A DNA stretch of 64,000 nt, taken from contig VLJF02000817.1 in NCBI GenBank assembly GCA_008360975.2, forward strand, positions 35,427-99,426. The letters run 5' to 3'. Positions within the stretch are counted from its first letter, which is position 1. Every line of letters starts with the position of its first letter. This DNA is from Lichenostomus cassidix. Its lineage: Eukaryota; Chordata; Aves; Passeriformes; Meliphagidae. Under the pieces are notes generated by a model, which made no database searches, was not told where the DNA came from, and saw nothing but the letters and a program-made list of their open reading frames with translations. Below, one piece after another: positions 12,701 through 24,700 of the stretch. The position numbers and the translations under genes are program-made.

Positions 12701-15700
12701 AACAGACCTAAAAATCTCAACAAACGTGATTTATTTCCAGAACCAAACCTCAAAATCCCAAAAAGTGATTTAAAAAATCCCACCAAATGGGATTTATTTC
12801 CAGAAGCAAACTAAAAATCTCAACAAATGTGATTTAAAATCCCAACAAGTGTGATTTACTTCCACAACCAAACCTAAAAATCAAAAAAAAAGTGATTTAA
12901 AATCCCAACAAATGTGATTTATTTCCAGAACCAAACCTAAAAATCCCACCAAATGCGATTTAAAATCCCAAGAAATCTGATTTATTTCCAGAACCAAACC
13001 TAAAAATCCCACCAAATGAGATTTATTTCCAGAAGCAAACCTAAAAATCCCAACAAACCTAAAAATCCCAACAAATGGGATTTAAAATCCCAACAAATGT
13101 GATTTATTTCCACACCCAAACCTAAAAATCCAAATCATGTAATTTAAAATCCCAAATGTGATTTATTTCCACAACCAAAGCTAAAAATCCGAACCAAACC
13201 TAAAAATCCCCAAAAATATGATTTATTTCCAGAACCAAACCTAAAAATCCCAACAAATATGATTTATTTCCAGAACCAAACCTAAAAATCCCAACAAATA
13301 TGATTTATTTCCAGAACCAAACCTAAAAATCCCAACAAATGTGATTTAAAATCCCAACAAATATGATTTATTTCCAGAACCAAACCTCAAAATCCCACCA
13401 AATTCGACGCATTTCCAGAACCAAACCTAAAAACCGCAAAAATGCGATTTATCTCCAGCTAGAAAGAGGAGAAATCAGCGAATTCCGCTCGTTTTCCTCC
13501 CCACAAAGGGGATCTCAGGCATTACCTTGGAGGATTTCTGCACCTGGTCTCCGATGTAGATCTTGCGGAATTGCTCGAAGAAGCTCAGCATGGCTAACTC
13601 CAGCTTCTCGTTGCCAGCCTGGGCCAGCCGCGAGTCCGTCAGGTTCATCAGCTGCAGCACCCTGGGCAGGGGAAAGGGGGGAAAAAGTGGGGAAAAAGTG
13701 GGGAAAAAAGTGGGAAAAAAGTGGGAAAAAAGTGGGGAAAAAGTGGGGAAAAAAGTGGGGAAAAAGTGGGGAAAAAAGCGAGAAAAAGTGTGAAGAAAGA
13801 GTGGGAAAAGAGTGTGGAAAACGGGTGGAAAAAGGGGGGGAAGTGGGGAAAAGTGTGGGGAGAAAGTAGGGAAAGAAGTGAAAAAAAGTGGGGGAAAAGT
13901 GGGGAAAAATTGAGAAAAGAATGTGAAAAAAGTGGGAAGACAGTGGGAAGAAAGTGGGAAGAAAGTGGGAATAAAGTGGGAAGAAAGAAGTGGGGAAAAA
14001 GAGAAAAAAATGTGAAAAAAGTGGGAAGAAAAGTGGGGGAAAAGTGGGAAGAAAAGTGTGAGGAAAAAGTGGGAAAAAAGTGAAAAATGTAAACAAAGTG
14101 GGAAAAAAGTGTGAAGAAAGTGTGGAAAAAGTGTGGGAAAGGGGGGAAACGTGGGGAAAAGTGGGGGAAACAAGTGGGGGAAAAGTGGGAAAAAGTGGGG
14201 AAAAAGTGGGAAAAAGCGTGAAGAAAGTGTGAAGAAAGTGTGGGAAAAGAGTGGGAAAAGAGTGAGGGAAAAAGGGTGAAAAAAGGGTGAAAAAAGTGTG
14301 GGAAAAGTGGGGAAAAGGTGTGAAAAAAGTGTGAAGAAAGTGTAAAGAAAGCATAAAAAACGGGGAAAAAAGTGGGCGAGAAGTGGGAAAAAGTGGGGAA
14401 AAAGTGGGAAAAAGTAGGGAAAAGTGGGGAAAAGTGGGGGAAAAAGGGGGAAAAGGGGGGAAAAAGGGGAAAAAAAAATGAGAAAAGAGCTCCTGGTAAT
14501 GGCACTGGGCAAGGAGGGATTTCTCTGCTGTTCCCAGGGAATGTGGGACTGATTTATTTAATTTCTGAGGAATTTCAGCCCCAAATGGACAGGATTGGGA
14601 TGAAAACACTGCCAGGGCACTTTGCTCCTGGGTGTAAAGCTGGTGTAAAGCTGGTGTAAAGCTCCTCCAGCCCTTAAAACAGGATTTAATTTGCTCCAAA
14701 ATTGAGTTTCATGGGCTTTGGCATCTCCCAGATCCCTCTGAGGAACTTCTCCCTTAGAAAACCCAGATTTTAGCTTCTCTCCCACCACATGTGGGTTTTG
14801 TGGAGCTGCAGAATCCACCCTGGGATGTGGCTGGAGGGATTTTGGGATAAACAAATCACCCAATTTTGGGCAAACACGAAGAGATTCCTTTGGGAAATGC
14901 CAGCAAGCACTGAGAGGGACAGAAATCAAATATAAATATGGACATTGATCCCAAATCTAAATAATATTTAGGTGTTATTTCCAAATATTTCCAAATCTAG
15001 ATAATATTTAGATATTGGATGGATACTCTACAGTAGCTGGAATTTATCTGGGATCTCAGAATTTTCCCTTTTAGGAATTCCTCAGCCTCAGAATTCCTGG
15101 TTTTCCACCAGCTCACCATCCACACCTCCTTTTCCTACCCTGAATTCCCAAAAATCCAGTGGGATTTAAAGTTTTAATCTCCAAATTCCCACATCCATCC
15201 AATAAAACTTCCCACAGATTCTCCATCCCAAAAATCCAACGTGTTCAAATCTCACCATTAAATCTGAATTTTCCAAGCCAAACACTCACCATGCATTTAT
15301 GGACAAAACCCACTTTGGGGTTCTTAAATGGGAAAAAGATTTTTCCAACTGTCCCATCATACATTTAGTGAATAATTAGTGAATAATTAATGAGTGATTA
15401 GTGAATAATTAGTGAACAATCCCCTTTTCCCTGCTCTTCCCCCTCACTCTCCCTGTTACAATCCAGACTGGATTTCCCAACTCTCTCCTCCCAGCCTCAT
15501 TTCCCGCAGGAATTCCAGGCGGGAAGAGGCAAATCCCCATTTTTAGGATTTTATGGAATATCCCAGTGGAGCATCCCTACCGACAGACCAGCTCTCCGTC
15601 CATGGCGTCCTGCTCGTCCGTGCTGGCGAAGGACACTCTGCCGCCGATCACCGCGCCGATGATGTACACCAGCCACGTCAGGCGGCCTGCGACACACAGG

Positions 15701-18700
15701 GGACAGTCAGGGACAGACAGGGACAGGTAGGGACAGACAGGGGACATAGGGGACAGACAGGGACACACAGGGGACAGTTAGGGACAGGTGGGGACAGTCA
15801 GGGGACAGTCAGGGGACAGTCAGGGACAGACAGGGACACAGGGGACAGTCAGGGACAGACAGGGACAGGTGAGGACACACAGGGGACAGACAGGGACAGA
15901 CAGGGGACAGTCAGGGGACAGTCAGGGGACAGTCAGGGGACAGTTAGGGACACAGGGACAGTTAGGGTACATAGGGGACAGTCAAGGACAGTCAGGGACA
16001 GGTGGGGACAGTTAGGGGACACAGTGGACAGTCAGGGACAGTTAGGGACACAGGGACAGTTAGGGGACACAGGGGACAGTCAGGGACAGTTAGGGACAGG
16101 TGGGGACATAGGGGATAGTTGGGGACACCGGGGACAGTCAGGGATACAGAGACAGTAAGGGACACATGGGACACACAGGACAGTCAGGGGCACAGGGGAC
16201 AGTCAGTGACAGTCAGGGACAGTCAGGGACAGTCAGGGACAGTCAGGGACAGGTGGGGACAGTCAGGGACACATAGGGGACAGTCAAGGACACAGGGGAG
16301 AGACAGGAACAGTCAGGGACACACAGGAACAGTCAGGGGACACAGGGGACACTCAGGGACAGTTGGGGACAGTCAAGGACACAGGGGACACATAGGAGAC
16401 ACATAGGGGACAGTTAGGTACACAGGGGACAGTTGGGGGACACAGGGGACAGTCAGGAACACAGACACACAGAGCCTGGGACACAGGGGATAGTCAGGGA
16501 CACAAAGGGGAGGGTCAGGGGACACAGAGGACAGTCAGGGGCCATAGGGGACACTCAGGGACACTCAGAAACAGTCAGGGACACAGGGGAGAGTCAGGGA
16601 CACAAGGACACACAGGGGACAGTCAGAGGACCCATAAAACAGTCAGGGACACACGGGGACACTGGTGACTCCCTGCACATCCCTGAATCCCAAAGGAGCT
16701 GCTTCCCTGGGCTGAACAATTCCCAATCCCTCCCTGCTGGGCCAGCTGCAAATCCCATCCCAGCCACCCTGTCCCTACAACCAGCAGGAGGTTTCTGCCC
16801 CAAAACCCCAAAACTATGGAGGAAAGTCCAGTGAGCACCCAAATCCCTTCCCTGGTAAAGGCTGGGATGGGATATGGGATGGGGATCCTCATCATTTTGA
16901 GGGTCCAGGCAAAGAAATATTCAATTTCCCCCAAAAAAACCTGGGCATGGGGTGAGTTACAGGACAGCACCATCTCCAGCCAGTGAGGAGAGGCAAATCC
17001 ACACCTCGGGGAAAAGGATGGGCTGGGGAACACCCTCCTAACTCTGCCTGAAAGGCAGAAAACATCCCAAATCCCCCCAAAACCTGGGAATGGAGTGCTT
17101 TTTACAACAGAGCAGTGCCGGGATGGGCTGAGCAACACATCCCTGTGGGTTTCCCAGGGAACAGAACTCCTGGAATCCCAATTCCTTCGGGAAGAGGAGT
17201 CTCTCCAGGCTTGGAATCACAATTTCTTTGGGAAGAGGAGTCTCTGCAGGCTTGGAATCCCAATTCCTTCGGGCAGAGGAGTCTCTGCAGGCTCACCTTC
17301 CTGCACAGCCAGGTCCATGGGGCTGGCAGTGGCGCTCTGCAGCAGCTCCTGGTAGGACTGGGCTGACTGGTCGAAGAGCTGCACCAGCAGCGCGCAGGTT
17401 TTCTCGTACTCGCAGCGCCCGATGGTGGAGAGCTGGTCCAGCTGCTGCTGCACCAGCCCTGTGTCCTCCAGAGGGTCCTCCAGGCCATCCCTGGGGGGAA
17501 AAATGGGATTAAACAGGGGTTGGGTAGATGGGAACAGCCTGAGACAGAATATGGACTCATCCAGTCCATCACTGTGCACAAAAAACGGATTAGATAGGGA
17601 TTGGATAGATGGAAACAGCCTGAGACAGAATATGGATTCATCCAGGCCATCCCTGCAGAAAAAAGGGATTAAATAGGGATTGGATGGATGGAAACAGCCT
17701 GAGCTAGAATGTGGAGTCCTCCAGGCCATCCCTGTGCAGGAAAAAGGACATTAAACACAGGTTGGATAGATGGAAACAGCCTGTGCCAAAATATGGATTC
17801 CTCCAGTCCATCCCTGCGGGGAAAAAGGGGATTAAACAGGGGTTGGATACATATGGAGTCCTCCAGGCCATCCCTGAGCAGGAAAAATGGGAATAAACAG
17901 GGATTAGATAGATGGGAACAGCCTGAGCTAGAATGTGGACTGCTCCAGTCCAGCCCTGCACAGGAAAAAAGAACATTAAACAGGGATTGGGTAGATGGAG
18001 ACAGCCTGAGCTAGAATATGGATTCCTCCAGTGCATCCCTGTGGGGGAAAAAGGAGATTAAACAGGGATTGGATGCATGGAGACAACCTGAGCTAAAATA
18101 TGGACTCATCCAGGCCATCCCTGTGCAGAAAAAAGGACGTTAAAACAGGGATTGGATACAAATGGATTCCTCCAGGCCACCCCTGCAGGGAAAAATGGGA
18201 ATAAACAGGGATTGGATAGATGGGAACAGCTTAAGATAGAATGTGGACTCATCCAGGCCATCCCTGCACGGGAAAAAAGAACATTAAACAGGGATTGGGT
18301 AGATGGAGACAGCCTGAGCTAGAATGTGGAGTCCTCCAGACCTTCCCTGCGGGGGAAAAATGGGATTAAATAGGTATTGGATGGATGGAAACAGCCTGAG
18401 CTAGGATGTAGATTCCTTCAGTCCATCTCTGTGAAGGAAAAATGGGATTAAACAGGGATTGGATACATGGAGACAGCCTGAACCAGAATATGGATTCCTC
18501 CAGGCCATCCCTGTGCAGGAAAAAAGGGATTAAACAGGAATTGGATGCATGGACACAGCCTGAGGTGGCACAGAAGAGGTGCTGTTGGGAACAGAGGGTT
18601 TTCCAGGTACTGGAATTCCAGGCTGGTGGGAAGTGACTCAGATTGACTCTGAACATCCCTGAGAAATCAGGAGGAGAGGAATGGATTGGGGGAAAAGCCA

Positions 18701-21700
18701 GGAATCAAACCAGCAACAGATCAGGGGAAAAGCCAGCAGCACCTGGCAGGAGTAACGTGTTCCATCCTTAATATTATCCAATTTTTTAAACATTTATCCA
18801 CGTTTTTTAACAGTATCCAGTTCCTTTAACATTTATCCAGTTTTTTTAACCTTTTAACCTTTATCCAGGGGTTTGAATGGAACAGGCAGTGCCAAAATTC
18901 TCTGTGTTTCTACAGCAAAACTTTCCCTTCGAATCCTTCCACTGCCTTTTCTCTTAAAGACATTAAACTCTACAGTAAATCAGACAATTCCAGAATGGTT
19001 TGGGTTGGAAAGGACCTTAAAACTTATTTAATTCCACCTTTTCCATGGGAAGGACACCTTCCACTATCCCAGGTTGCTCCAAGCCCTGGATTTGAACACT
19101 TGCAGGGATTGAGGGTCCCCAAAAAAAGGGATAATAGCATCAGCCATCCCTAAGAGAAATCCCTTATTTTCCTCTATTTGACCATTTGTTTTCACCCAAC
19201 ACAAACACACACCAGGGAGAATTCATCCCACACAAATCCAGGCACGACAATGGGATTCTGGAGGCTGATTCCTTCCAAGGAATTAAAAATAAAAGGTGTT
19301 TTTAGGTGCAATTTGTGCAATCCTGCAGCAGAGCTGTGACAGGGAAGTGAGTCACGATTTGCACACACCCTGATCTGTGTTCTGATGGGAATTCTGGGTG
19401 GAAAAGGGTGGAAAAGGATGGAAAAGGGTGGAAAAAAAGGATGGAAAAGGGTGGAAAAGGATGGAAAAAAAGGATGGAAAAGGGGGGAAAGGGGGGGAAA
19501 AAAGGATGGAAAAAAGCGTGGAAAAGAGTGGAAAAGGGTGGAAAAGGGTGGAAAAAAAGATGGAAAAGGATGGAAAAAAGGATGAAAAAGGATGGAAAAA
19601 AGGATGGAAAAGGGTGGAAAAGGATGGAAAAGGATCCATGCTGCAGATCCTGGGAAAATGAATCCAACCCAGAACATGTCAGATCAGCTCAGCCACAGGA
19701 GATTAAGCAGGGTCTCAAAAAAAAAAAAAAAAAAAACCCAAACCAGCTTAAAAAAATAAATCTCTTCTAAAAAACACAGCCAGGCTGTGATTTAGGGAAT
19801 CCTCCCCCAGAAATCCTCACAAACACCTCCTGCCTCTGTGGCTGGGAAGAGAAACACAGGAGAGGCTGGAGTGTTTGCTGTGGAGGTGACAATCCTGGGA
19901 TCATGGCAAGGGACATTAAAACATCCAGTGCCACCCCTGCCGTGGGGACACTTCCCACTGTCCCAGGGTGATCCTTGGGCACAGCTGCTCTGGGAATTCC
20001 ATCCCAGCCAGGAATTCCACCCCAAAATCCCATCCATCCCTGCCCTCTGTCCCTTTGACGCCACTCCCTGTGTCTGTCCCTCCATCCCTTGTCCCCAATC
20101 CCTCTCCATCATCCCTTAACCCCTCCAAACCCTCCAAACCCCCCTTTCCCACCCCTCAGAGCACCAGGAGAACCTCCAGGCTGTGGCACTGCCTCACCTG
20201 AGGATGATGTGCACGGATTCCAGGCGGGAGGTGATGTAGGCTTTGGTCACCTCGGGGGTGTAAGTCTCCAGCATGTGTGGCTCTGTGGCTTTCACGTAGG
20301 GGACAGAGGCAGCCAGGCGCTGCCACAGGCTCAGCAGGTAGTGCACGCTGTTGGGAGCGAATTCCCAGTGCTGCCAGGGGAAAGGGGAGGAGAACAGGGC
20401 AGGGAGTTAGGATTTGTGGGGTTGGGGGGAAGGTGTTCCAACAGGAGCTGTGGTGGAAGCTCTGAGTTTGAAGCTCGGCTGGTTTTGCTTTCCACAGGAT
20501 AACATTGAAAAGCTTTAATTCTCTAAAGATAATCTGATAGTCCAAGGTTGCCAAATTACCGAGGAACTTTGGGGCACATCTGGATCACCTGGATCATTCA
20601 GTGATCCCAAATTCCCAGGATGTGGAGTTGAGCCTCCAATCCCAAGGCACTGCAGGGTTTCTGCTCAGCTCATTTCACCTTCCAAAGGACAATACCTAAA
20701 ATTCTCCAAGGATAATCTAATAATCCAAGGTTGTCAAATTATCAATTTTGGGCACATTTGGATCACCTGGATCATTCAGTGATCCCAAATTCCCAGGATG
20801 TGGAGCTGAGTCTCCAATCCCAAGGCACTGCAGGATTTCTGCTCAGCTTCTTTCACCTCCCACAGGACAACATAGAAAAGCTTTAATACTCCAAGGAGAA
20901 TCTAATAATCTAAGGTTGTCAAATTATCGAGGAATTTTGGGGCACATCTGGATCACCTGGATCATTCAGTGATCCCAAATTCCCAGGATGTGGAGTTGAG
21001 TCTCCAATCCCAAAGCACTGCAGGGTTTGATGCTCTCAGCTTGTTTCACCTTCCACAGGACAACATCAAAAAGCTTTAATTATCCAAGGAGAATTTAATA
21101 ATCCAAGGCTGTCAAATTATCAATTTTGGGGGCACATCTGGATCATTCAATAATCCCAAAATCCCGGGATGTGGAGCTAAATCTCCAATCCCAAAGCACT
21201 GCAGGGTTTCTCTCAGCTCATTTCACCTCCCACAGGACAACATAGAAAAGCTTTAATTCTCCAAGGAGAATTTCATAATCCAAGGTTGTCAAATTATCGA
21301 TTTTGGGGCACATCTGGATCACCTGGATCATTCAATGATCCCAAATTCCCAGGATGTGGAGCTGAGTCTGCAATCCCACAGCACTGCAGGGTTTCTGCTC
21401 AGCTCATTTCACCTTCCACAGGACAATACCTAAAATTCTCCAAGGATAATCTAATAATCCAAGGTTGTCAAATTATCAATTTTGGGCACATCTGGATCAC
21501 CTGGATCATTCAATTATCCCAAATTCCCAGAATGTGGAGCGGAGCCTCCAATCCCAAGGCACTGCAGGATTTCTGCTCAGCTTGTTTCACCTCCCACAGG
21601 ACAACATCTAAAAGCTTTAATTCTCCAAGGATAATCTAATAATCCTAAAATATCCAAGGCTGTCAAATTATCCAGGAATTCTGGGACACATCTGTATCAT

Positions 21701-24700
21701 CCAGTGATCCCAAATTCCCAGATTGTGGAGTTGAGCCTCCAACCCCACAGCACTGCAGGGTTTCTCTCAGCTCCCCACAGCCCCAAGCTGCTTCCCAGGA
21801 ATTCCAGTGGAACAAAAAAGGGATTCTCCAAGCTCCATGGTTTTTAGATCCTCTCCTGTGCAGGGCTGTGGTTAAGAGCTGGAAAACTCAGTGGGAATAT
21901 CCATGATATTCCAATTACTCCCAACCCCTGTGAGAACATTGCAATAGCGAAGTGAGACAGAATTCTAAAAATAAACCTTATTTAACAAGTTGGGATTTTT
22001 TTTCCCTGCTAGGATCTGGGAAGCCTCTGGAGGCATGGCAACAACTCTGCCTTCCCACGTGGATTCCATTCAGGAATTCACAGGGATTGTGTCACAGCCT
22101 CAGCCACAGGGGGTTGGGGGAGAAATGAAACAGGTTGAGAAGATCCTGCTGTGTTTTTTCCAGGGAATTCGAGGAGCTGGAGGAGCCCTGGAGGGAGGGA
22201 AGGGATGAGAAAATCCTGCTTTGTTTTTTCCAGGGAAAGTGAGGAGCAGGAAGAACCCTGGAGGGAGGGAATGGAGAGAAGGTCCTGCTTTGTTTTCCAG
22301 GGAATGGTTGGGAACAGAGGGAAGGTTCTGCTTTGTTTTCCAGAGAATTTGAGGAGGAGGAAGAGCTCTGGAGGGAGGGAATGGAGAGAAGGTTCTGCTT
22401 TGTTTTCCAGGGAATGTGAGGAGCAGGAGGAGCCCTGGAGGGAAGGGAAGAGATGAGAGGATCCTGCTTTGTTTTCCAGGGAATGTGAGGAGCAGGAGGA
22501 CCCTGGAGGGAGGGAAGGTCAGGTCGGTACCTGCAGGCTGGTGACGGTGAAGTTGGCGATCAGCCGGATCACCTCGGGGTAATTCTCCACCTTCACCAGC
22601 TCTCCCAGCTGGTAGTTGCTTTTCAACCTGGCCAGCAGCCGGCAGAACTCGTGGTAGTTGTTGGGGTCTGACAAACTCTGAGGCACAGAGAGAGGAGGAG
22701 GTCAGGAATGGCTCTGCTGCTCCTTGGATCCCCATGGAATCACAGCTCTGGGATCATCCCAAAAAATCCCACCCTGACCTTTCATCCAGCTAGGAATTGC
22801 CACTTTCAATGGGTTTTCCAAAGATGAAAAAACCTTTGATTCCCCTGCTGCCCTCAGCAGTCTGTTCCAGTCCTGAAGAACTCTTCCAACGAGGAAATTT
22901 TTCCTAATTTTTCCTAATTTCCACCCTGACCCTCCCTTGGTGGTGGAACGGTGGGAAAAGGGAAGAACAGGACAACCTCACACCACTCTCCCCTGTGCTA
23001 AATAGGGCATTAAAAGGATTTTTGGGGCTGCAATGTGCTGAGGAGGCTGCAGAGCCCCAATCCCCCCTGGAACACCCACCTGGGGGTTTTCCAGTATCCT
23101 TTTCACTCCATCCACGAGATGAGACAAGAACTTTGCCCGCTCGGCGTTGTTGAAGAGCGAGCGGCGCACCGAGGCGATCTGCACCAAGCAGGACAACACC
23201 TGGGAAACGGGAATGAAACACAAAAACTGGGATGAGAGAGAGGAAATGAAGGGATTTTTGGATTCCCATCATGACACAAGTAGACATGGAGGTTTGGGGT
23301 TGCTTTAGGGGCAAAGCAGTTCATTCGTGTCTGCGGTGGGGAAAGAAATTATGGCAGCTAATAATAATAATAATCTAATAATAATAATCCTGGGATAGCC
23401 AAGGTTGCCAAATTATTAAGGAATTTTGGGCACATCTGGATCATTCCATGAGCATGAATTCCCAGATTGTGGAGCTGAGTCTCCAATCCCACAGCACTGC
23501 AGGGTTTCTCTCAGCTTGTTTCACCTTCCACAGGACAACATCTAAACCCTTTAATTCTCCAAGAATAATCTAATAATCCAAGGTTGTCAAACTATCAAGA
23601 ATTTTGGGCACATCTGGATCACCTGGATCACTTAATGATCCCAAATTCCTGGGATGTGGAGCTAAATCTCCAATCCCAAAGCACTGCAGGGTTTCTCTCA
23701 GCTCATTTCACCTCCCACAGGACAACATTGAAAAGCTTTAATTCTCCAAGGAGAATTTAATAATCCAATCAAATTATTAAGGAATTTTGGGGCACATCTG
23801 GATCACCTGGATCACTCAATGATCCCAAATTCCCAGGATGTGGAGCTGAGTCTCAATCCCACAGCACTGCAGGGCTTCTCTCAGCTCTCAGCTCTCCAAA
23901 CAGGCTGACAATTCCATGATTTCATGATTAAATTCCCCAGAATCATGGAATTACTGAGGTTGGAAAGGAACTCCAAGCTGTCCCCAATCCCAAACTGTCA
24001 CCCAGCCCAGAGCACTGAGGGTCACATCCAGGCTTTCCCCAGCCACTGATCCCAAAGGAATTATTGCAGATTTCCATTCAGAAAAGGAATTTCACACTTC
24101 CAATCTCTCCTGGATATCTGAGGATCTAAATTCAGGATTAGCCATTAATCCTGCACCAGAATGGACAGTGGAATCTCCACGGAAAAATTAATTCTGGAGG
24201 TTCTTCCCTCTCAGCCAAGGCTTTGTTTTCACAAAGTTTAATTATGGGAAATATTTTAATTATGGGAAATATTTATCAGATGGATAAACACCTGGCAGGG
24301 GATTTTTTATTTTGATTTTTCCAGAATAATCCAATTTTTAGCTCAGCTGTGCTTTGGCTCTTTCATCCCAGTGGGACACAGTGGGAGTTTGGAAAGGTGG
24401 AAGGAGAAATTCCATTATTTGGGGTTTTCCCAAACTTGCTCCTGGTGTGGTTTTAGGATCTGCTTTGGGAATTACATCCCTTGAGGAGATGAGCAAAAAT
24501 TCCAAGCTGTGTGAAGATAAAGGAGGTTGGAATTCCAGAAAAAAAAAAAGATTCTCAGGGAAAAAATCCTTCAGAACTCTCAGCAGCACTTGGGACACTT
24601 TGGGACAACCTGAACCCCTCAGTGAATCTCCCACAGAAATCCTAAAACGAAGGAAAAACAAACCCCAAAACTCACCAGAGGAGAAAACGAAGGAGGGATG

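Noticed and set aside
13475..14699. Minus-strand ORFs of 345 and 394 codons rich in F, P and S
   Set aside because: They read through a pyrimidine array; only the exon 14 part is coding.
15553..16834. Plus-strand ORFs of Gly-Asp-Ser-Gln-Gly repeats
   Set aside because: Shadow of the 10-bp GGGACAGTCA minisatellite in intron 12.
19717..19737. Poly(A) tail of a processed pseudogene
   Set aside because: No upstream sequence resembling a processed gene or target-site duplication; it is probably simple A-run drift next to a purine array.
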